64,000 bases of DNA from Paradevosia shaoguanensis (lineage in GTDB: Bacteria; Pseudomonadota; Alphaproteobacteria; Rhizobiales; Devosiaceae): positions 2,101,888 to 2,165,887 of the forward strand of contig NZ_CP068983.1 in assembly GCF_016801025.1 (NCBI RefSeq), in the 5' to 3' direction. Shown in pieces: positions 16,501-25,476 of the stretch. The notes below the pieces were generated by a model. That model saw only the letters and a program-made list of their open reading frames with translations. It was not told the origin of the DNA and did no database searches. A program made the position numbers and the translations under genes. Position 1 is the stretch's first letter. Each line of letters starts with the position of its first letter.

Positions 16501-17919
16501 TTGCAGGGGCAATCAGGCGCCAGGCCGATCCTGGTCAACGCGGTCTGGTTTGGGGCGGTCATCCTGGCGGTGGCGGCCTCGCTGCTGTTCGGCCCGCTCG
16601 CCGGCGTCGCGACCGCTTTGGTCCTCTCTCTTGCCGCCGCTTTCCTCCTCCTCGCCCAATGGCGTCACGCCAGCCAGGCCGCCCGCTCCGAAGTCGCGCG
16701 GCTGCGTGAAAACGTTGACCGGGCCCACGACCGCTCGAGCGCGCTGCTCGCCGGTCTCGCCGCTCTCGACCACCCGTTCCTGCTCTCGGACGCCGACGGC
16801 ACCATCCTCGCCGTTTCCGGCGGCCTCGCCGAACTCGCGCCCACGCTCGTGCCGGGTGCCAAGGCCGGCGGCTTCGCCGCTGCGTCCGGCCTCGTGACCC
16901 TTGCCGGCCGCCGTTACCAGGCTCACCGATCCGCCAATGCCGGCGGCACCGCGCTCGAACTCGTTCCCGCCGGCCATTACATCGCCGATGACGACCTCGA
17001 TGCCTTCGGCCAGGCCCTCATCGGCGGCCAGACCGGCTTCCGCTTCGAAGCCGGCTCCGTCAAAGCCTCGCCCGCACTCGCCGTCCTCAACGAGGGCCTC
17101 GAAGCCATCGATCGCGGCGTCGCCGGTATCGGTCGCTTGCTTCAGGGCGAGGATATCGGCCCGCAGCGCGGCAATGGCGGCATCGATGCCCTGGCCAATG
17201 GCGTGCGCGATGCACTCCTCATGCTCGACGGCGCCCGCGAGGAGGAGGCTCAGGGCCGTGAGATCGCCGAGCGCAAGCTCCACAAGGTCGGCGAGTTGGT
17301 CGAAGCCTATCACCAGCAGGCCCAGCGCCTCGCCGTCACCGCGGCCGAGGCCAGGGCCGATGCCGGCAAGGCCAATGCCAGCGTCGCCGCCGGGCGCGAC
17401 GCCGCAAGCCGGGCCCGTGATACCGGCAAGGAAGTGCGCAGCCTCGCCGGCAATGCGGACCAGGCGGCCAGGCGCACCTTCGCCGCCATCGGCGGCGTCG
17501 ATGCGGTCACCACCCAGATCGCCCGCATGGTCAATTCCATCGAGGACGTGAGCTTCCGCACCAACCTCATCGCCCTCAATGCCGCCGTCGAAGCGGCGCG
17601 GGCCGGTGAGAAGGGCGCGGGTTTCGCCGTCGTCGCCGAAGAGGTGCGCACCCTCGCCCAGATCGCCAACCGCTCGGCCCGCGAAATCCGCGAACTCGTC
17701 GGTCGCGGCCAGGCGCAGTCGGGGCAGGGCGTGGCCGAAACCGAGATGCTGCAAAAAATGATCGCGGAGATCGATCAGCATTTACGCAATCTTGGCAATG
17801 AGACCGACACTATCGCCCAGGTACTGGATGAAGGAAGCAGCGCGCTGCTGCGGCTCGAAAACCAGGTTTCCCAGGTCGGGGATGCGGCAGGCAGGACGCT
17901 TGGCGCCAGCCGCGCCTGA
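16501..17919 (+). CDS. Methyl-accepting chemotaxis protein without periplasmic domain
   Basis: 472 residues from a TTG start (no in-frame ATG exists before the upstream stop). Two adjacent N-terminal transmembrane helices (about 12-48) have only a short turn between them, so there is no periplasmic sensor. A PAS-like segment ([20 protein letters not shown]) lies at about 88-107. The C-terminal signalling hairpin is clear: [20 protein letters not shown] and [13 protein letters not shown]. It should feed an intracellular or membrane signal to CheA through CheW. It precedes cheR by about 60 bp. Confidence 0.88.
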   Translation: MQGQSGARPILVNAVWFGAVILAVAASLLFGPLAGVATALVLSLAAAFLLLAQWRHASQAARSEVARLRENVDRAHDRSSALLAGLAALDHPFLLSDADGTILAVSGGLAELAPTLVPGAKAGGFAAASGLVTLAGRRYQAHRSANAGGTALELVPAGHYIADDDLDAFGQALIGGQTGFRFEAGSVKASPALAVLNEGLEAIDRGVAGIGRLLQGEDIGPQRGNGGIDALANGVRDALLMLDGAREEEAQGREIAERKLHKVGELVEAYHQQAQRLAVTAAEARADAGKANASVAAGRDAASRARDTGKEVRSLAGNADQAARRTFAAIGGVDAVTTQIARMVNSIEDVSFRTNLIALNAAVEAARAGEKGAGFAVVAEEVRTLAQIANRSAREIRELVGRGQAQSGQGVAETEMLQKMIAEIDQHLRNLGNETDTIAQVLDEGSSALLRLENQVSQVGDAAGRTLGASRA

Positions 17920-17978
17920 ACGAACCTGAGCCGAACAAGAAGCGCTCTCGATTCCACCGGCAGAAGCCAGGGGATGAA

Positions 17979-18836
17979 ATGGAACAGGGCGAATACCCGC
18001 TTTCGGATCGCGAGTTTTCGCGCATCAAGGCTCGCGTCTATCAGGTCGCGGGCATTTCACTGTCGGACGCCAAGCGGACGCTTGTCGTCTCGCGGCTCTC
18101 CAAGATCCTGCGCGGCATGGGTCTGGCCAGCTTCGACGATTATGTCGATTTCCTCGAGCATGCCGGCACGGCACAGGACAGCCAGGATTTCGTCAACGCG
18201 CTGACCACCAACCTCACGCGGTTCTACCGCGAGGATCACCATTTCGCGCACCTTTCCGATTACGTCCGCGACCTCGTCGCGCGCCGCCCGCGCGTGGGTC
18301 CGGACGGCCGCCCGCGCCTGCGCATCTGGTCGGCGGGCTGCTCGACGGGCCAGGAGCCCTATACGGTCGCCGTATCGCTGCTCGACCAGTTCCCCGAGCT
18401 CAAGCGCTGGGATTTCCGTATCCTCGCCACCGATATCGACACCAATGTCATTGCCAAGGCCGCGACCGGGGTCTACCCGGAGACAGAGCTTTCCGGCCTC
18501 TCCGCCCAGCGCGCCGCGCTCTTCGAGCGGAATGGCGACGGCATGATCCGCGTGCCGACCGCCGCGCGTTCGCTCGTGGCGTTCAAGCCGCTCAACCTCA
18601 TCACCGACTGGCCGATGCGCGGCCCGTTCGACGCCATTTTCTGCCGGAACGTGGCCATCTATTTCGACAAGCCCACCCAGGGGCGGCTGTTCTCGCGCCT
18701 GGGCAAGATGCTGGCGCCGGAAGGCTTCCTCTATATCGGCCATTCCGAGAATCTCGGCTCGGGCGCCGAGGGCTTCCGCCTTGTCGGCAAGACCATCTAC
18801 CAACTCAAGCAAGGCCAGAAGCGAGAAGCGGCATGA
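17979..18836 (+). CDS. cheR: Chemoreceptor methyltransferase CheR
   Basis: 285 residues. The N-terminal helical domain (about 8-85) is followed by a class I methyltransferase domain with the SAM motif WSAGCSTGQEPYTVA and the later FDAIFCRNVAIYF. It methylates glutamates of chemoreceptors using S-adenosylmethionine. Its stop overlaps the cheB start by 4 bp, so production of the two opposing adaptation enzymes is coupled. Confidence 0.97.
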   Translation: MEQGEYPLSDREFSRIKARVYQVAGISLSDAKRTLVVSRLSKILRGMGLASFDDYVDFLEHAGTAQDSQDFVNALTTNLTRFYREDHHFAHLSDYVRDLVARRPRVGPDGRPRLRIWSAGCSTGQEPYTVAVSLLDQFPELKRWDFRILATDIDTNVIAKAATGVYPETELSGLSAQRAALFERNGDGMIRVPTAARSLVAFKPLNLITDWPMRGPFDAIFCRNVAIYFDKPTQGRLFSRLGKMLAPEGFLYIGHSENLGSGAEGFRLVGKTIYQLKQGQKREAA

Positions 18837-19879
18837 GCATCCGGGTTCTGATCGTCGACGATTCCGCCCTCATCCGCGAATTGCTGTCGCGTACCCTCGC
18901 CAAGGATGGCGACATCGTCGTCGTCGGCACCGCGCAGGACCCGATCGAGGCGCGCGAGAAGGTCAAGACGCTCAATCCGGACGTGCTGACGCTCGACATC
19001 GAAATGCCCAACATGAACGGGCTGGCCTTCCTCGAAAAGCTGATGCGTCTCCATCCGCTGCCGGTGGTCATGGTCTCGACCCTGACCAAGAAGGGCGCCA
19101 GCGAGACGCTGCTGGCGCTCGAACTGGGCGCCGTCGATTTCGCCGCCAAGCCGGGCGCCGACCTCTCGGGCGGGCTCGATGCCTTCGGCGCCGTACTCCG
19201 CGACAAGGTTCGTGCCGCTGCCCATAGCGACGTCCGTGGCCGCGCCATGCGCGTCGAGCCGCCCAAGGTCGGCCTGCGCACTGCTGCCGCCCCGCTCGGT
19301 GCCGTCATTGCCATCGGCGCTTCCACCGGTGGTGTCGAGGCCATTCGCGCGGTCCTGAGCCAGATGCCGCCTGATTGCCCGCCCATCGTCATTGCCCAGC
19401 ACATGCCGCCGGGCTTTACCGGCCGTTTCGCCGCCCGGCTCGATGAGGTCACCGAGCTCACCGTGGTCGAGGCCGAAGACCGCATGCCGCTCCAGGCAGG
19501 CCACGCCTATGTCGCCAAGGGCGACCATCACCTGCGCGTCGAGCGGTCCTCTGGCCAGCTCAAGTGCCGCCTGTCGCAGGACGAGTTGACCTCCGGCCAT
19601 CGCCCGAGCGTCGACGTGCTCTTCGAATCCGTCGCCCGCACCGTCGGTCCCATGGCCGTCGGGGCCATCCTCACCGGCATGGGGCGCGATGGCGCGCGCG
19701 GCCTCAAGATGATGCGCGATGCCGGCGCCTATACCGTCGGGCAGAGCCAGGCTTCGGCCCTCGTCTACGGCATGCCGCGCGTGGCGTTCGAGGAAGGCGC
19801 GGTGGTCGAACAGGCCCCGCTCGAGGCAATCGCCGGCAAACTGGCCAATGCGCTGGTGAAACTTCGCAGTGCTGCATAA
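18833..19879 (+). CDS. cheB: Chemotaxis methylesterase/deamidase CheB
   Basis: 348 residues. An N-terminal receiver (VDDSALIREL; LTLDIEMPNMNG with the phospho-acceptor) is joined through a linker to the C-terminal methylesterase with the serine-histidine-aspartate triad in IGASTGGVEAI, IAQHMPPGFT and GMGRDGARGL. It removes methyl groups from chemoreceptors when phosphorylated by CheA. The ATG overlaps the cheR stop (ATGA). Confidence 0.97.
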   Translation: MSIRVLIVDDSALIRELLSRTLAKDGDIVVVGTAQDPIEAREKVKTLNPDVLTLDIEMPNMNGLAFLEKLMRLHPLPVVMVSTLTKKGASETLLALELGAVDFAAKPGADLSGGLDAFGAVLRDKVRAAAHSDVRGRAMRVEPPKVGLRTAAAPLGAVIAIGASTGGVEAIRAVLSQMPPDCPPIVIAQHMPPGFTGRFAARLDEVTELTVVEAEDRMPLQAGHAYVAKGDHHLRVERSSGQLKCRLSQDELTSGHRPSVDVLFESVARTVGPMAVGAILTGMGRDGARGLKMMRDAGAYTVGQSQASALVYGMPRVAFEEGAVVEQAPLEAIAGKLANALVKLRSAA

Positions 19880-19987
19880 TGCAAACAGCCCGGTTGAGAC
19901 ATTTGTAACGGTTTCTGCCTAGGGTTTTCCGAGCGAAGCCCTGTCCAGAAGCGGACTTTCTAGGGCGCACAGAAGGCGATTTTCGTA

Positions 19988-20377
19988 ATGCCAAAAGCGA
20001 GTGCAGTGAGCGTTCTGGTCGTGGATGACCAGCAGTCCATGCGGGGCATCTGCAAGTACATCCTGACCCAGCTCGGTTTCAAAGACATCCACGAGGCCAA
20101 AAGCGGCCGCGATGCATTGGGCAAGCTCGAAAAGACCAATGTCGATCTGATCATTTCCGACTGGAACATGGACGATATCGACGGGCTGACGCTGCTCAAG
20201 GTCATCCGCAAGCATCCCAAGACGCAGGCCATGCCCTTCATCATGGCAACCGGCCGCTCCGACAAGGAGCAGGTCAAGGAAGCCATCTCGGCGGGCGTCA
20301 ACAACTACATCATCAAGCCGTTCGATGCCGGCACGATGAAGAAGCGGATCGAGGCCGTCATCGGCGTCCTTTCCTGA
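19988..20377 (+). CDS. cheY: Chemotaxis response regulator CheY2 (motor-binding type)
   Basis: 129 residues, a single receiver domain: VVDDQQSMRG, LIISDWNMDDIDG (phospho-acceptor aspartate), MATGRSD and the lysine in YIIKPF. It is different in sequence from the CheY next to cheA and resembles the second CheY of rhizobia, which binds the flagellar switch. It lies about 110 bp after cheB and is followed by a strong terminator. Confidence 0.93.
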   Translation: MPKASAVSVLVVDDQQSMRGICKYILTQLGFKDIHEAKSGRDALGKLEKTNVDLIISDWNMDDIDGLTLLKVIRKHPKTQAMPFIMATGRSDKEQVKEAISAGVNNYIIKPFDAGTMKKRIEAVIGVLS

Positions 20378-20407
20378 TCGTTCGGGATTGCCCTTCGGGT
20401 TCAGCTC

Positions 20408-20439
20408 ATGCCGGCGCCACGCGCCGGCATTTTGCTTTT
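20408..20439 (+). terminator. Intrinsic terminator after cheY2
   Basis: Perfect 10-bp stem ATGCCGGCGC/GCGCCGGCAT with a CAC loop, then TTTGCTTTT. It closes the cheD-to-cheY2 direction of transcription before the PAS receptor gene. Confidence 0.85.
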
Positions 20440-20769
20440 GGGCTCTGAAATATTAGTCGCGCAATATTTTCAGAAGGCCTTCGTTAAGAGCCGCGTCGCA
20501 TAGTTGAGGCATTACTTCTGCTTTGCGGCGGGCCATGACTACAATTGTCGGTTTAATTGTTGAGGACGAAGCACAGGATTGTGCTTCGCTTTTCTATGTC
20601 GATCTTACGAGCGGGGCGTCTTCGGGCGCCCCCGTTTCGTTTGCGCGTGGCAAACGAGACGGATCGGCAAAACTACAGACGAGAGCATAAACACGCCCGT
20701 TCCGCACAAGTCGCCATGCTGGGGCCAATCAATCCAGCGTCGGTATTCCGATTACGTTTGGGGGACAAA
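20440..20769 (+). promoter_or_regulatory. Structured upstream region of the PAS receptor gene
   Basis: About 330 bp without a convincing gene. It holds an AT-rich inverted repeat (CTGAAATATT...AATATTTTCAG, 20445-20474), a 9-bp hairpin CGAAGCACA/TGTGCTTCG followed by CTTTTC (20567-20594), and a second GC hairpin GGGGCG/CGCCCC near 20613-20632. The order promoter-hairpin-hairpin-start suggests a long 5' leader, possibly with premature termination. In-frame starts exist at several points in it. Confidence 0.4.
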
Positions 20770-22551
20770 TTGACATCGCTTCCGTTCATTTCGCGCGGCG
20801 CCAGCCATGATGAAGATCGCAGCAAGCTCAATGCGATCATGCGCTCGCAGGCCGTCATCGAGTTCGACCTCGAGGGCAGGATTCTCACGGCCAACAAGAA
20901 CTTCCTCGATACGATGGGCTACACGCTCGAAGAGATCGTGGGCCAGCACCACCGCATGTTCATGGATGCCACCGAGGTCGCCTCGCCTGCCTACGCGACC
21001 TTCTGGCAGCAGCTGGCGCGCGGCGAGTTCCAGTCGGCGCAATACCGGCGGCTCGGCAAGGGCGGGCGGGAGATCTGGCTGCAGGCGAGCTACAACCCGG
21101 TGCTCGACAGGCACGGCAAGGCGCGCAAGGTGATCAAGTTCGCCACCGATATCACCGAGCAGAAGAACGTCGCGGCGGACCAGGAGGGCAAGATCGCCGC
21201 GATCTCGCGGTCGCAGGCGGTGATCGAGTTCAAGCTCGACGGCACGATCATGACGGCCAACGAGAACTTCCTCGCCACGCTCAACTACCGGCTCGACGAG
21301 ATCATGGGCAAGCACCACCGCATGTTCGTCGATCCCGCCTATGCGGCGAGCCGGGACTACGAGAATTTCTGGGCCAAGCTGCGCTCGGGCGAGTTCATTG
21401 CCGCCGAGTTCAGGCGGTTGGGAAAAGGCGGGGTCGAGGTCTGGATACAGGCCTCCTACAACCCCGTGCTCGATGCCAACGGCAAGCCGGTCAAGGTGGT
21501 GAAGTTCGCCACCGACATTACCGAGCGCAAGAAGGCCGAGGGCATTATCGATCAGCTCAAGAACAGCCTGGCGCGCATGGCGCGGGGCGACCTCGGCGGG
21601 CGGATCGATGCGCAGTTCACCGGCCAGTACGAGGAATTGCGGGTGGCGTTCAACCAGTCGCTCGAGCAGATGACGGCCATCGTGGCGCGGCTGCGCACGA
21701 CCTCGCGGGCGCTCAAGACCGCGACCGGCGAAATCCTTTCGGGCGCCAACGATCTTTCCGAACGCACCACCAAGCAGGCGGCGACGATCGAGGAGACGTC
21801 GGCGACCATGGAGCAATTGGCCACGACCGTCGTCGAGAACGCCAAACGGGCGGAGGCCGCCAGCGCCAAGGCACGCAGCGTCAGCCAGACCGCCAGCGAA
21901 GGCGGCGAGGTGATGAACCGGGCGACCGAGGCGATGGAGAAGATCACGACCTCTTCCTCCAAGATCTCCAACATCATCGGCATGATCGACGACATCGCCT
22001 TCCAGACCAATCTTCTGGCCTTGAACGCCTCGGTGGAAGCGGCGCGGGCAGGTGACGCGGGCAAGGGTTTTGCCGTGGTGGCCGTCGAAGTGCGGCGGCT
22101 GGCGCAGAGTGCGGCTGGCGCATCGGCCGAGGTCAAGGCGCTGATCGAACAGAGCGCGAGCGAAGTCGGCGGCGGGTCGCGGCTCGTCGCCGATGCAGCG
22201 AGCAAGCTCGTGGCCATGCTCGATGCGGTCAAGGAGAACTCGGCGCTGATCGAAGGCATCGCCTCGGCGGGCCGCGAGCAGGCCGGCGCGATCGAGGAGG
22301 TTTCGACCGCCGTTCGCCAGCTCGACGAGATGACCCAGCACAATGCGGCGCTGGTCGAAGAGACCAACGCGGCCATCGAGCAGACCGAGGCGCAGGCTTC
22401 CGAACTCGACAAGATCGTCGATGAGTTCCACACCGAGGAGCGCTCGGTCGAGCTGCCGGTTCGCGCTCTGCAGGAACGGGTCAAGGTTGCGGCCAAGACT
22501 TATCTGGGCAAGGAAAAGGTCGCGGTCGGGCAGGACTGGGCGGAGTTCTAG
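20770..22551 (+). CDS. Soluble PAS-PAS methyl-accepting chemotaxis protein
   Basis: 593 residues from a TTG preceded by TGGGGGA; in-frame starts further up (for example ATG at 20716) cannot be excluded. Two tandem PAS domains (about 20-140 and 140-260), each with RSQAVIEF at the front and KFATDITE at the end plus a PAC segment, are followed by a HAMP-like stretch and the MCP signalling domain ([31 protein letters not shown]). There is no transmembrane helix, so it senses an internal signal such as redox state or oxygen, if a flavin or haem is bound. Confidence 0.88.
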   Translation: MTSLPFISRGASHDEDRSKLNAIMRSQAVIEFDLEGRILTANKNFLDTMGYTLEEIVGQHHRMFMDATEVASPAYATFWQQLARGEFQSAQYRRLGKGGREIWLQASYNPVLDRHGKARKVIKFATDITEQKNVAADQEGKIAAISRSQAVIEFKLDGTIMTANENFLATLNYRLDEIMGKHHRMFVDPAYAASRDYENFWAKLRSGEFIAAEFRRLGKGGVEVWIQASYNPVLDANGKPVKVVKFATDITERKKAEGIIDQLKNSLARMARGDLGGRIDAQFTGQYEELRVAFNQSLEQMTAIVARLRTTSRALKTATGEILSGANDLSERTTKQAATIEETSATMEQLATTVVENAKRAEAASAKARSVSQTASEGGEVMNRATEAMEKITTSSSKISNIIGMIDDIAFQTNLLALNASVEAARAGDAGKGFAVVAVEVRRLAQSAAGASAEVKALIEQSASEVGGGSRLVADAASKLVAMLDAVKENSALIEGIASAGREQAGAIEEVSTAVRQLDEMTQHNAALVEETNAAIEQTEAQASELDKIVDEFHTEERSVELPVRALQERVKVAAKTYLGKEKVAVGQDWAEF

Positions 22552-22570
22552 CCTCACGCCGCGGCGCGGC

Positions 22571-23257
22571 TCAGGCCAGTGCCGCGGCGACCAGGGCCTT
22601 GGCGTGGAGGTCGGTCGTATCGAAGACCGGCAGCGGGGAATTGCTGTCGTCGATCAGCATGTCGATCTCGGTGCAGCCGAGGATCACCGCCTGCGCGCCG
22701 CGATGGGCCAGCCGGTCGATGGCGTTGACGTAGAGCGTCCTGCTCTCCTCGCGGATGATGCCCAGGCAAAGCTCTTCGTAGATGATGCCGTTGAGGTTGG
22801 TGCGGTCGACATCGGGGGTCAGCACCTTGAGGCCGCGCGCTTCCAGCCGCTCGCGATAGAAGGGCATTTCCATGGTGAAGCGGGTGCCGAGGAGCCCCAC
22901 GGTGTCGTAGCCGTCCGTGAGGAGCGCATCGGCCGTCGGGTCGGCGATATGGACGAAGGGCACGGTGAGCTGGGCGGTGATGGCCGGGGCCACGATATGC
23001 ATGGTGTTGGTGGCCAGCCCGATGATGCCGGCGCCCTGCGCTTCGAGCGAGACGGCGATATCGGCGAGGATTTCCCCGGCCTTCTCCCAATTGCCCTCGC
23101 GCTGCAATTGCTCGATAGGGGCGAAGTCCACCGAGTGGACGAGGAGCGGGGCCGAATGCAGGCCGCCGCGCAGGCGCGCGGTCTCGCGGTTGATGACGGC
23201 GTAGTAGTGCGCCGTCGACTCCCAGCTCATCCCGCCGATCAGGCCGATGGTCTTCAC
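22571..23257 (-). CDS. Aspartate/glutamate-family amino acid racemase (YgeA-like)
   Basis: 228 residues with GLIGGMSWESTAHYY at the start, the first catalytic region as LATNTMH and the second as ILGCTEID. The classical family uses two cysteines, but here the first is threonine, as in E. coli YgeA, which racemises a range of amino acids. It is the last gene of the rppH-GNAT-racemase group, overlapping the GNAT gene by 4 bp, and converges on the PAS receptor gene. Confidence 0.87.
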   Translation of the reverse strand: MKTIGLIGGMSWESTAHYYAVINRETARLRGGLHSAPLLVHSVDFAPIEQLQREGNWEKAGEILADIAVSLEAQGAGIIGLATNTMHIVAPAITAQLTVPFVHIADPTADALLTDGYDTVGLLGTRFTMEMPFYRERLEARGLKVLTPDVDRTNLNGIIYEELCLGIIREESRTLYVNAIDRLAHRGAQAVILGCTEIDMLIDDSNSPLPVFDTTDLHAKALVAAALA

Positions 23258-23694
23258 GTGAGCTTCCGCCGGAAGAGCACGATGCGCTCGGTCTCCTCGA
23301 AGCCCCAGCCGGCATGGCTCAGGTGCGAGGTCGTGTTGTAGATGGCGGCGTCCGAGCCCATTTCGGAGAAGCCCCGTTCGCGAGCCCAGCTGGCGACGGC
23401 ATCGACCAGCCCGCGGCCCAGGCCCTGGCGGCGATGGCTCGGGGCGACGTAGATGCCTTCGAGCCAGGCGACGGGCGAGGTCTCGCAGCCGGCGCCATAA
23501 GGGCGCACCGAGGCTTCGGCGAAGCCGACCAGTTCGCCGCCCTCGAAGCCGCCAAAGGTAGGCGTGTCGGGGTTGGCGAGCATCTGGGTTATGTCGGTGT
23601 CGAATTCGGCCTCGACATGGCCGGGCCAGAGCAGCAGGCGCTGGCGACGCCAGGCGTCGCGGTCGGTTTCCTTGAGGCGCCGGATCTCAACCAT
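23254..23694 (-). CDS. GNAT acetyltransferase resembling aminoglycoside AAC(6')-I
   Basis: 146 residues. The order and spacing of LLLWPGH, ETSPVAWLEGIYV, HRRQGLGRGLV, SDAAIYNTTSH and GFEETERIVLFRRKL is the pattern of AAC(6')-I aminoglycoside acetyltransferases (ETSPVAFLEGIYV, YRRSGI, SDAALDNTISH, GFQETERVVYFKK). It would transfer acetyl from acetyl-CoA to the 6'-amine of aminoglycosides; a housekeeping role is equally possible for chromosomal homologues. It overlaps rppH by 8 bp and the racemase by 4 bp. Confidence 0.8.
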   Translation of the reverse strand: MVEIRRLKETDRDAWRRQRLLLWPGHVEAEFDTDITQMLANPDTPTFGGFEGGELVGFAEASVRPYGAGCETSPVAWLEGIYVAPSHRRQGLGRGLVDAVASWARERGFSEMGSDAAIYNTTSHLSHAGWGFEETERIVLFRRKLT

Positions 23695-24220
23695 CGCTCA
23701 CCTGCTCGGGAATATCGGCGAAGGCGGCGACGACCTGTTCATAGGCGTCATGCTTGAACTCGACGACGATGTCGGGCATGCGCTTGAGTTCTTCCCAGCG
23801 CCAGGCGTTGAACTCGGCGGGGTGCTGGCCCTGGCCGGGCTCCAGCACGTTGATCTCGGCCTCGTCCCCGGTGAAGAGGAAGGCGAACCAGCGCTGGCGC
23901 TGCCCGCGATACTTGCCCTTGAGCGCGACGCCCAGCGCTTCGTCGGGCAGGTCGTAATAGATCCATTCCGGCGCTTCGGCGATGAGGCGGACCGAGCGGA
24001 TGCTGGTTTCCTCGAAGAGCTCGCGATGGGCGGTTTCGAGCGGGGCCTCGCCCTTGTCGATCCCGCCTTGCGGCATCTGCCAGGGGGCGCCCATTTCGGA
24101 GCTGTCTTCCGGATCGTCCTCCGGCTTGCGGCGGCCGATGAAGACCTGGCCCCGGCGATTGAAGACGGCGACGCCGACGCAGTCGCGGTAGGGCATGTTC
24201 TCACGAATGGGTTTAGGCAT
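23687..24220 (-). CDS. rppH: RNA pyrophosphohydrolase RppH (Nudix)
   Basis: 177 residues. The Nudix box is GGIDKGEAPLETAHRELFEE (continuing TSI), preceded by YRDCVGVAVFNRRG, and a downstream RQRWFAFLF. RppH removes pyrophosphate from 5'-triphosphorylated transcripts and so opens them to RNase E decay. It follows the polysaccharide deacetylase gene by 6 bp, a linkage common in Hyphomicrobiales. Confidence 0.93.
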   Translation of the reverse strand: MPKPIRENMPYRDCVGVAVFNRRGQVFIGRRKPEDDPEDSSEMGAPWQMPQGGIDKGEAPLETAHRELFEETSIRSVRLIAEAPEWIYYDLPDEALGVALKGKYRGQRQRWFAFLFTGDEAEINVLEPGQGQHPAEFNAWRWEELKRMPDIVVEFKHDAYEQVVAAFADIPEQVSDG

Positions 24221-24226
24221 AGGCGT

Positions 24227-25399
24227 TTACCGTTTCATCAGGGCGCTGGCGGGAACCAGAATGACACCTTTGTCCTCGGCCGTCGCGGCCCATTCCGCAA
24301 CGGTGGCGATGGAAACCGGCAGCGCCGAGATGACGCCGATGGCCGAGCCGTTCGCCACTGCCTCGGCCTTGAGCGCTTCGAGCGCGGCAAGGATCGGCTC
24401 GCGGGCCGGATTGGTATCCAGCAGTTTGCCGGCGCGGGCGAAGGGCACCTTGTTGGCGCTGGCGAGCTGGGGCGCGAGCGAGCGGTTGGAGGAACCGTCG
24501 TCGAGATAGCCGAGCCCGCGCGTGCCGAGCTCTTCCATGATCGGGGCGAAGTCCGAGCCCGTGGAGGTGAATCGAGCGCCCATATAGTTCATCACCCCAA
24601 CATAGCCGCCGATCCGGGTCATGAGCCAATAGAGCTTGTCGATATTGGCGCGCGGCTGCTGGCCGGTGAGGAGGGTCTGCGGGCCGGGATCGTTGTCCGG
24701 ATAGTCGAAGGGTTCGAGCGGCAATTGCAGCAGCAGCTCGTGCCCGGCATTGCGGGCCGCGGCGGCGGTGACGTTGAGCGTCTTGCCATAGGGCGCAAAG
24801 GCCATGGTGACGGGGCCGGGCAGCTTGTCGACGGCCTCCAGCGTCGTAGCCTGGTTGAGGCCGAGACCGGTGATGATCAGCGCCACGAGCGGCTTGCCGC
24901 CCGCCGTTTCCGGGGTGATCGAGGCGCGCGAATAGACGTCGAACGGGGTGCGCCCATCGGCGGCGATGCGCGGGATCGGGCCGTTCTGGGTTTCCTCGGC
25001 GAGATCGGGCACGACGCCGAAGTCGTTGGCCTCAGTCCCGAGGGCGGCATTGCCTCCCGAGGCGAGGTTGGGATCGACCGAGATGATCTGCGCGCCGCCG
25101 CTGGTGACGGGCCGCTCTTCGGGATCGGCGGTGATGGTCGCGATGCTGGGCGAAGACACCTGGCTCGCCAGCGCATTGCCGTTGCGGCTGCTGTTGATAT
25201 CGGCCGAAGCCTGGGGGCGTCCGCCCTGCGGGTCGTTCACCAGGAGGAGGCGCAGGACGACCGCGCCGACGATAAGGACGATCAGCGCGAAACCGATACG
25301 GGCCAGTGGCAGGCGAAGCGTGCGGCGGGCCGCGCGCGCGTTGCGGATCCTGTCGGTCTTGCGACTGAGGGGAGCGCTCAGCTCGTCGGCCATGGCCAT
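24227..25399 (-). CDS. Divergent polysaccharide deacetylase family protein (YibQ-like)
   Basis: 390 residues. One transmembrane helix near residues 33-52 (IGFALIVLIVGAVVLRLLL) anchors a periplasmic domain. The first part is a low-complexity stalk; the deacetylase-like NodB fold starts around residue 165 (PLVALIITGLGLNQATT) and contains FDYPDNDPGPQTLLT and VGVMNYMGARFT. Members sit next to envC and ctpA and are thought to act in cell-wall remodelling. Its own promoter is likely, because a strong terminator separates it from ctpA. Confidence 0.87.
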   Translation of the reverse strand: MAMADELSAPLSRKTDRIRNARAARRTLRLPLARIGFALIVLIVGAVVLRLLLVNDPQGGRPQASADINSSRNGNALASQVSSPSIATITADPEERPVTSGGAQIISVDPNLASGGNAALGTEANDFGVVPDLAEETQNGPIPRIAADGRTPFDVYSRASITPETAGGKPLVALIITGLGLNQATTLEAVDKLPGPVTMAFAPYGKTLNVTAAAARNAGHELLLQLPLEPFDYPDNDPGPQTLLTGQQPRANIDKLYWLMTRIGGYVGVMNYMGARFTSTGSDFAPIMEELGTRGLGYLDDGSSNRSLAPQLASANKVPFARAGKLLDTNPAREPILAALEALKAEAVANGSAIGVISALPVSIATVAEWAATAEDKGVILVPASALMKR

Positions 25400-25411
25400 T
25401 CCGTTCGATAG

Positions 25412-25459
25412 GTCAAAACTGGCCGGGGCGGGTGCCGAATCAGCACCCGCCCCGGCCAG
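25412..25459 (-). terminator. Strong intrinsic terminator between ctpA and the deacetylase gene
   Basis: A perfect 17-bp stem (25419-25435 with 25443-25459) has a 7-base loop CGAATCA. Read on the minus strand, it is followed by TTTTGAC. It should end most envC-ctpA transcripts before the deacetylase-rppH group. Confidence 0.85.
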
Positions 25460-25476
25460 CAGTTTCTAACACGGAA

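Noticed and set aside
20557-20769. N-terminal extension of the PAS receptor starting at 20557
   Set aside because: The extension is basic and unstructured, spans the hairpins of the leader, and the TTG at 20770 has a better ribosome-binding site and gives a normal PAS receptor start. It is kept only as an alternative.
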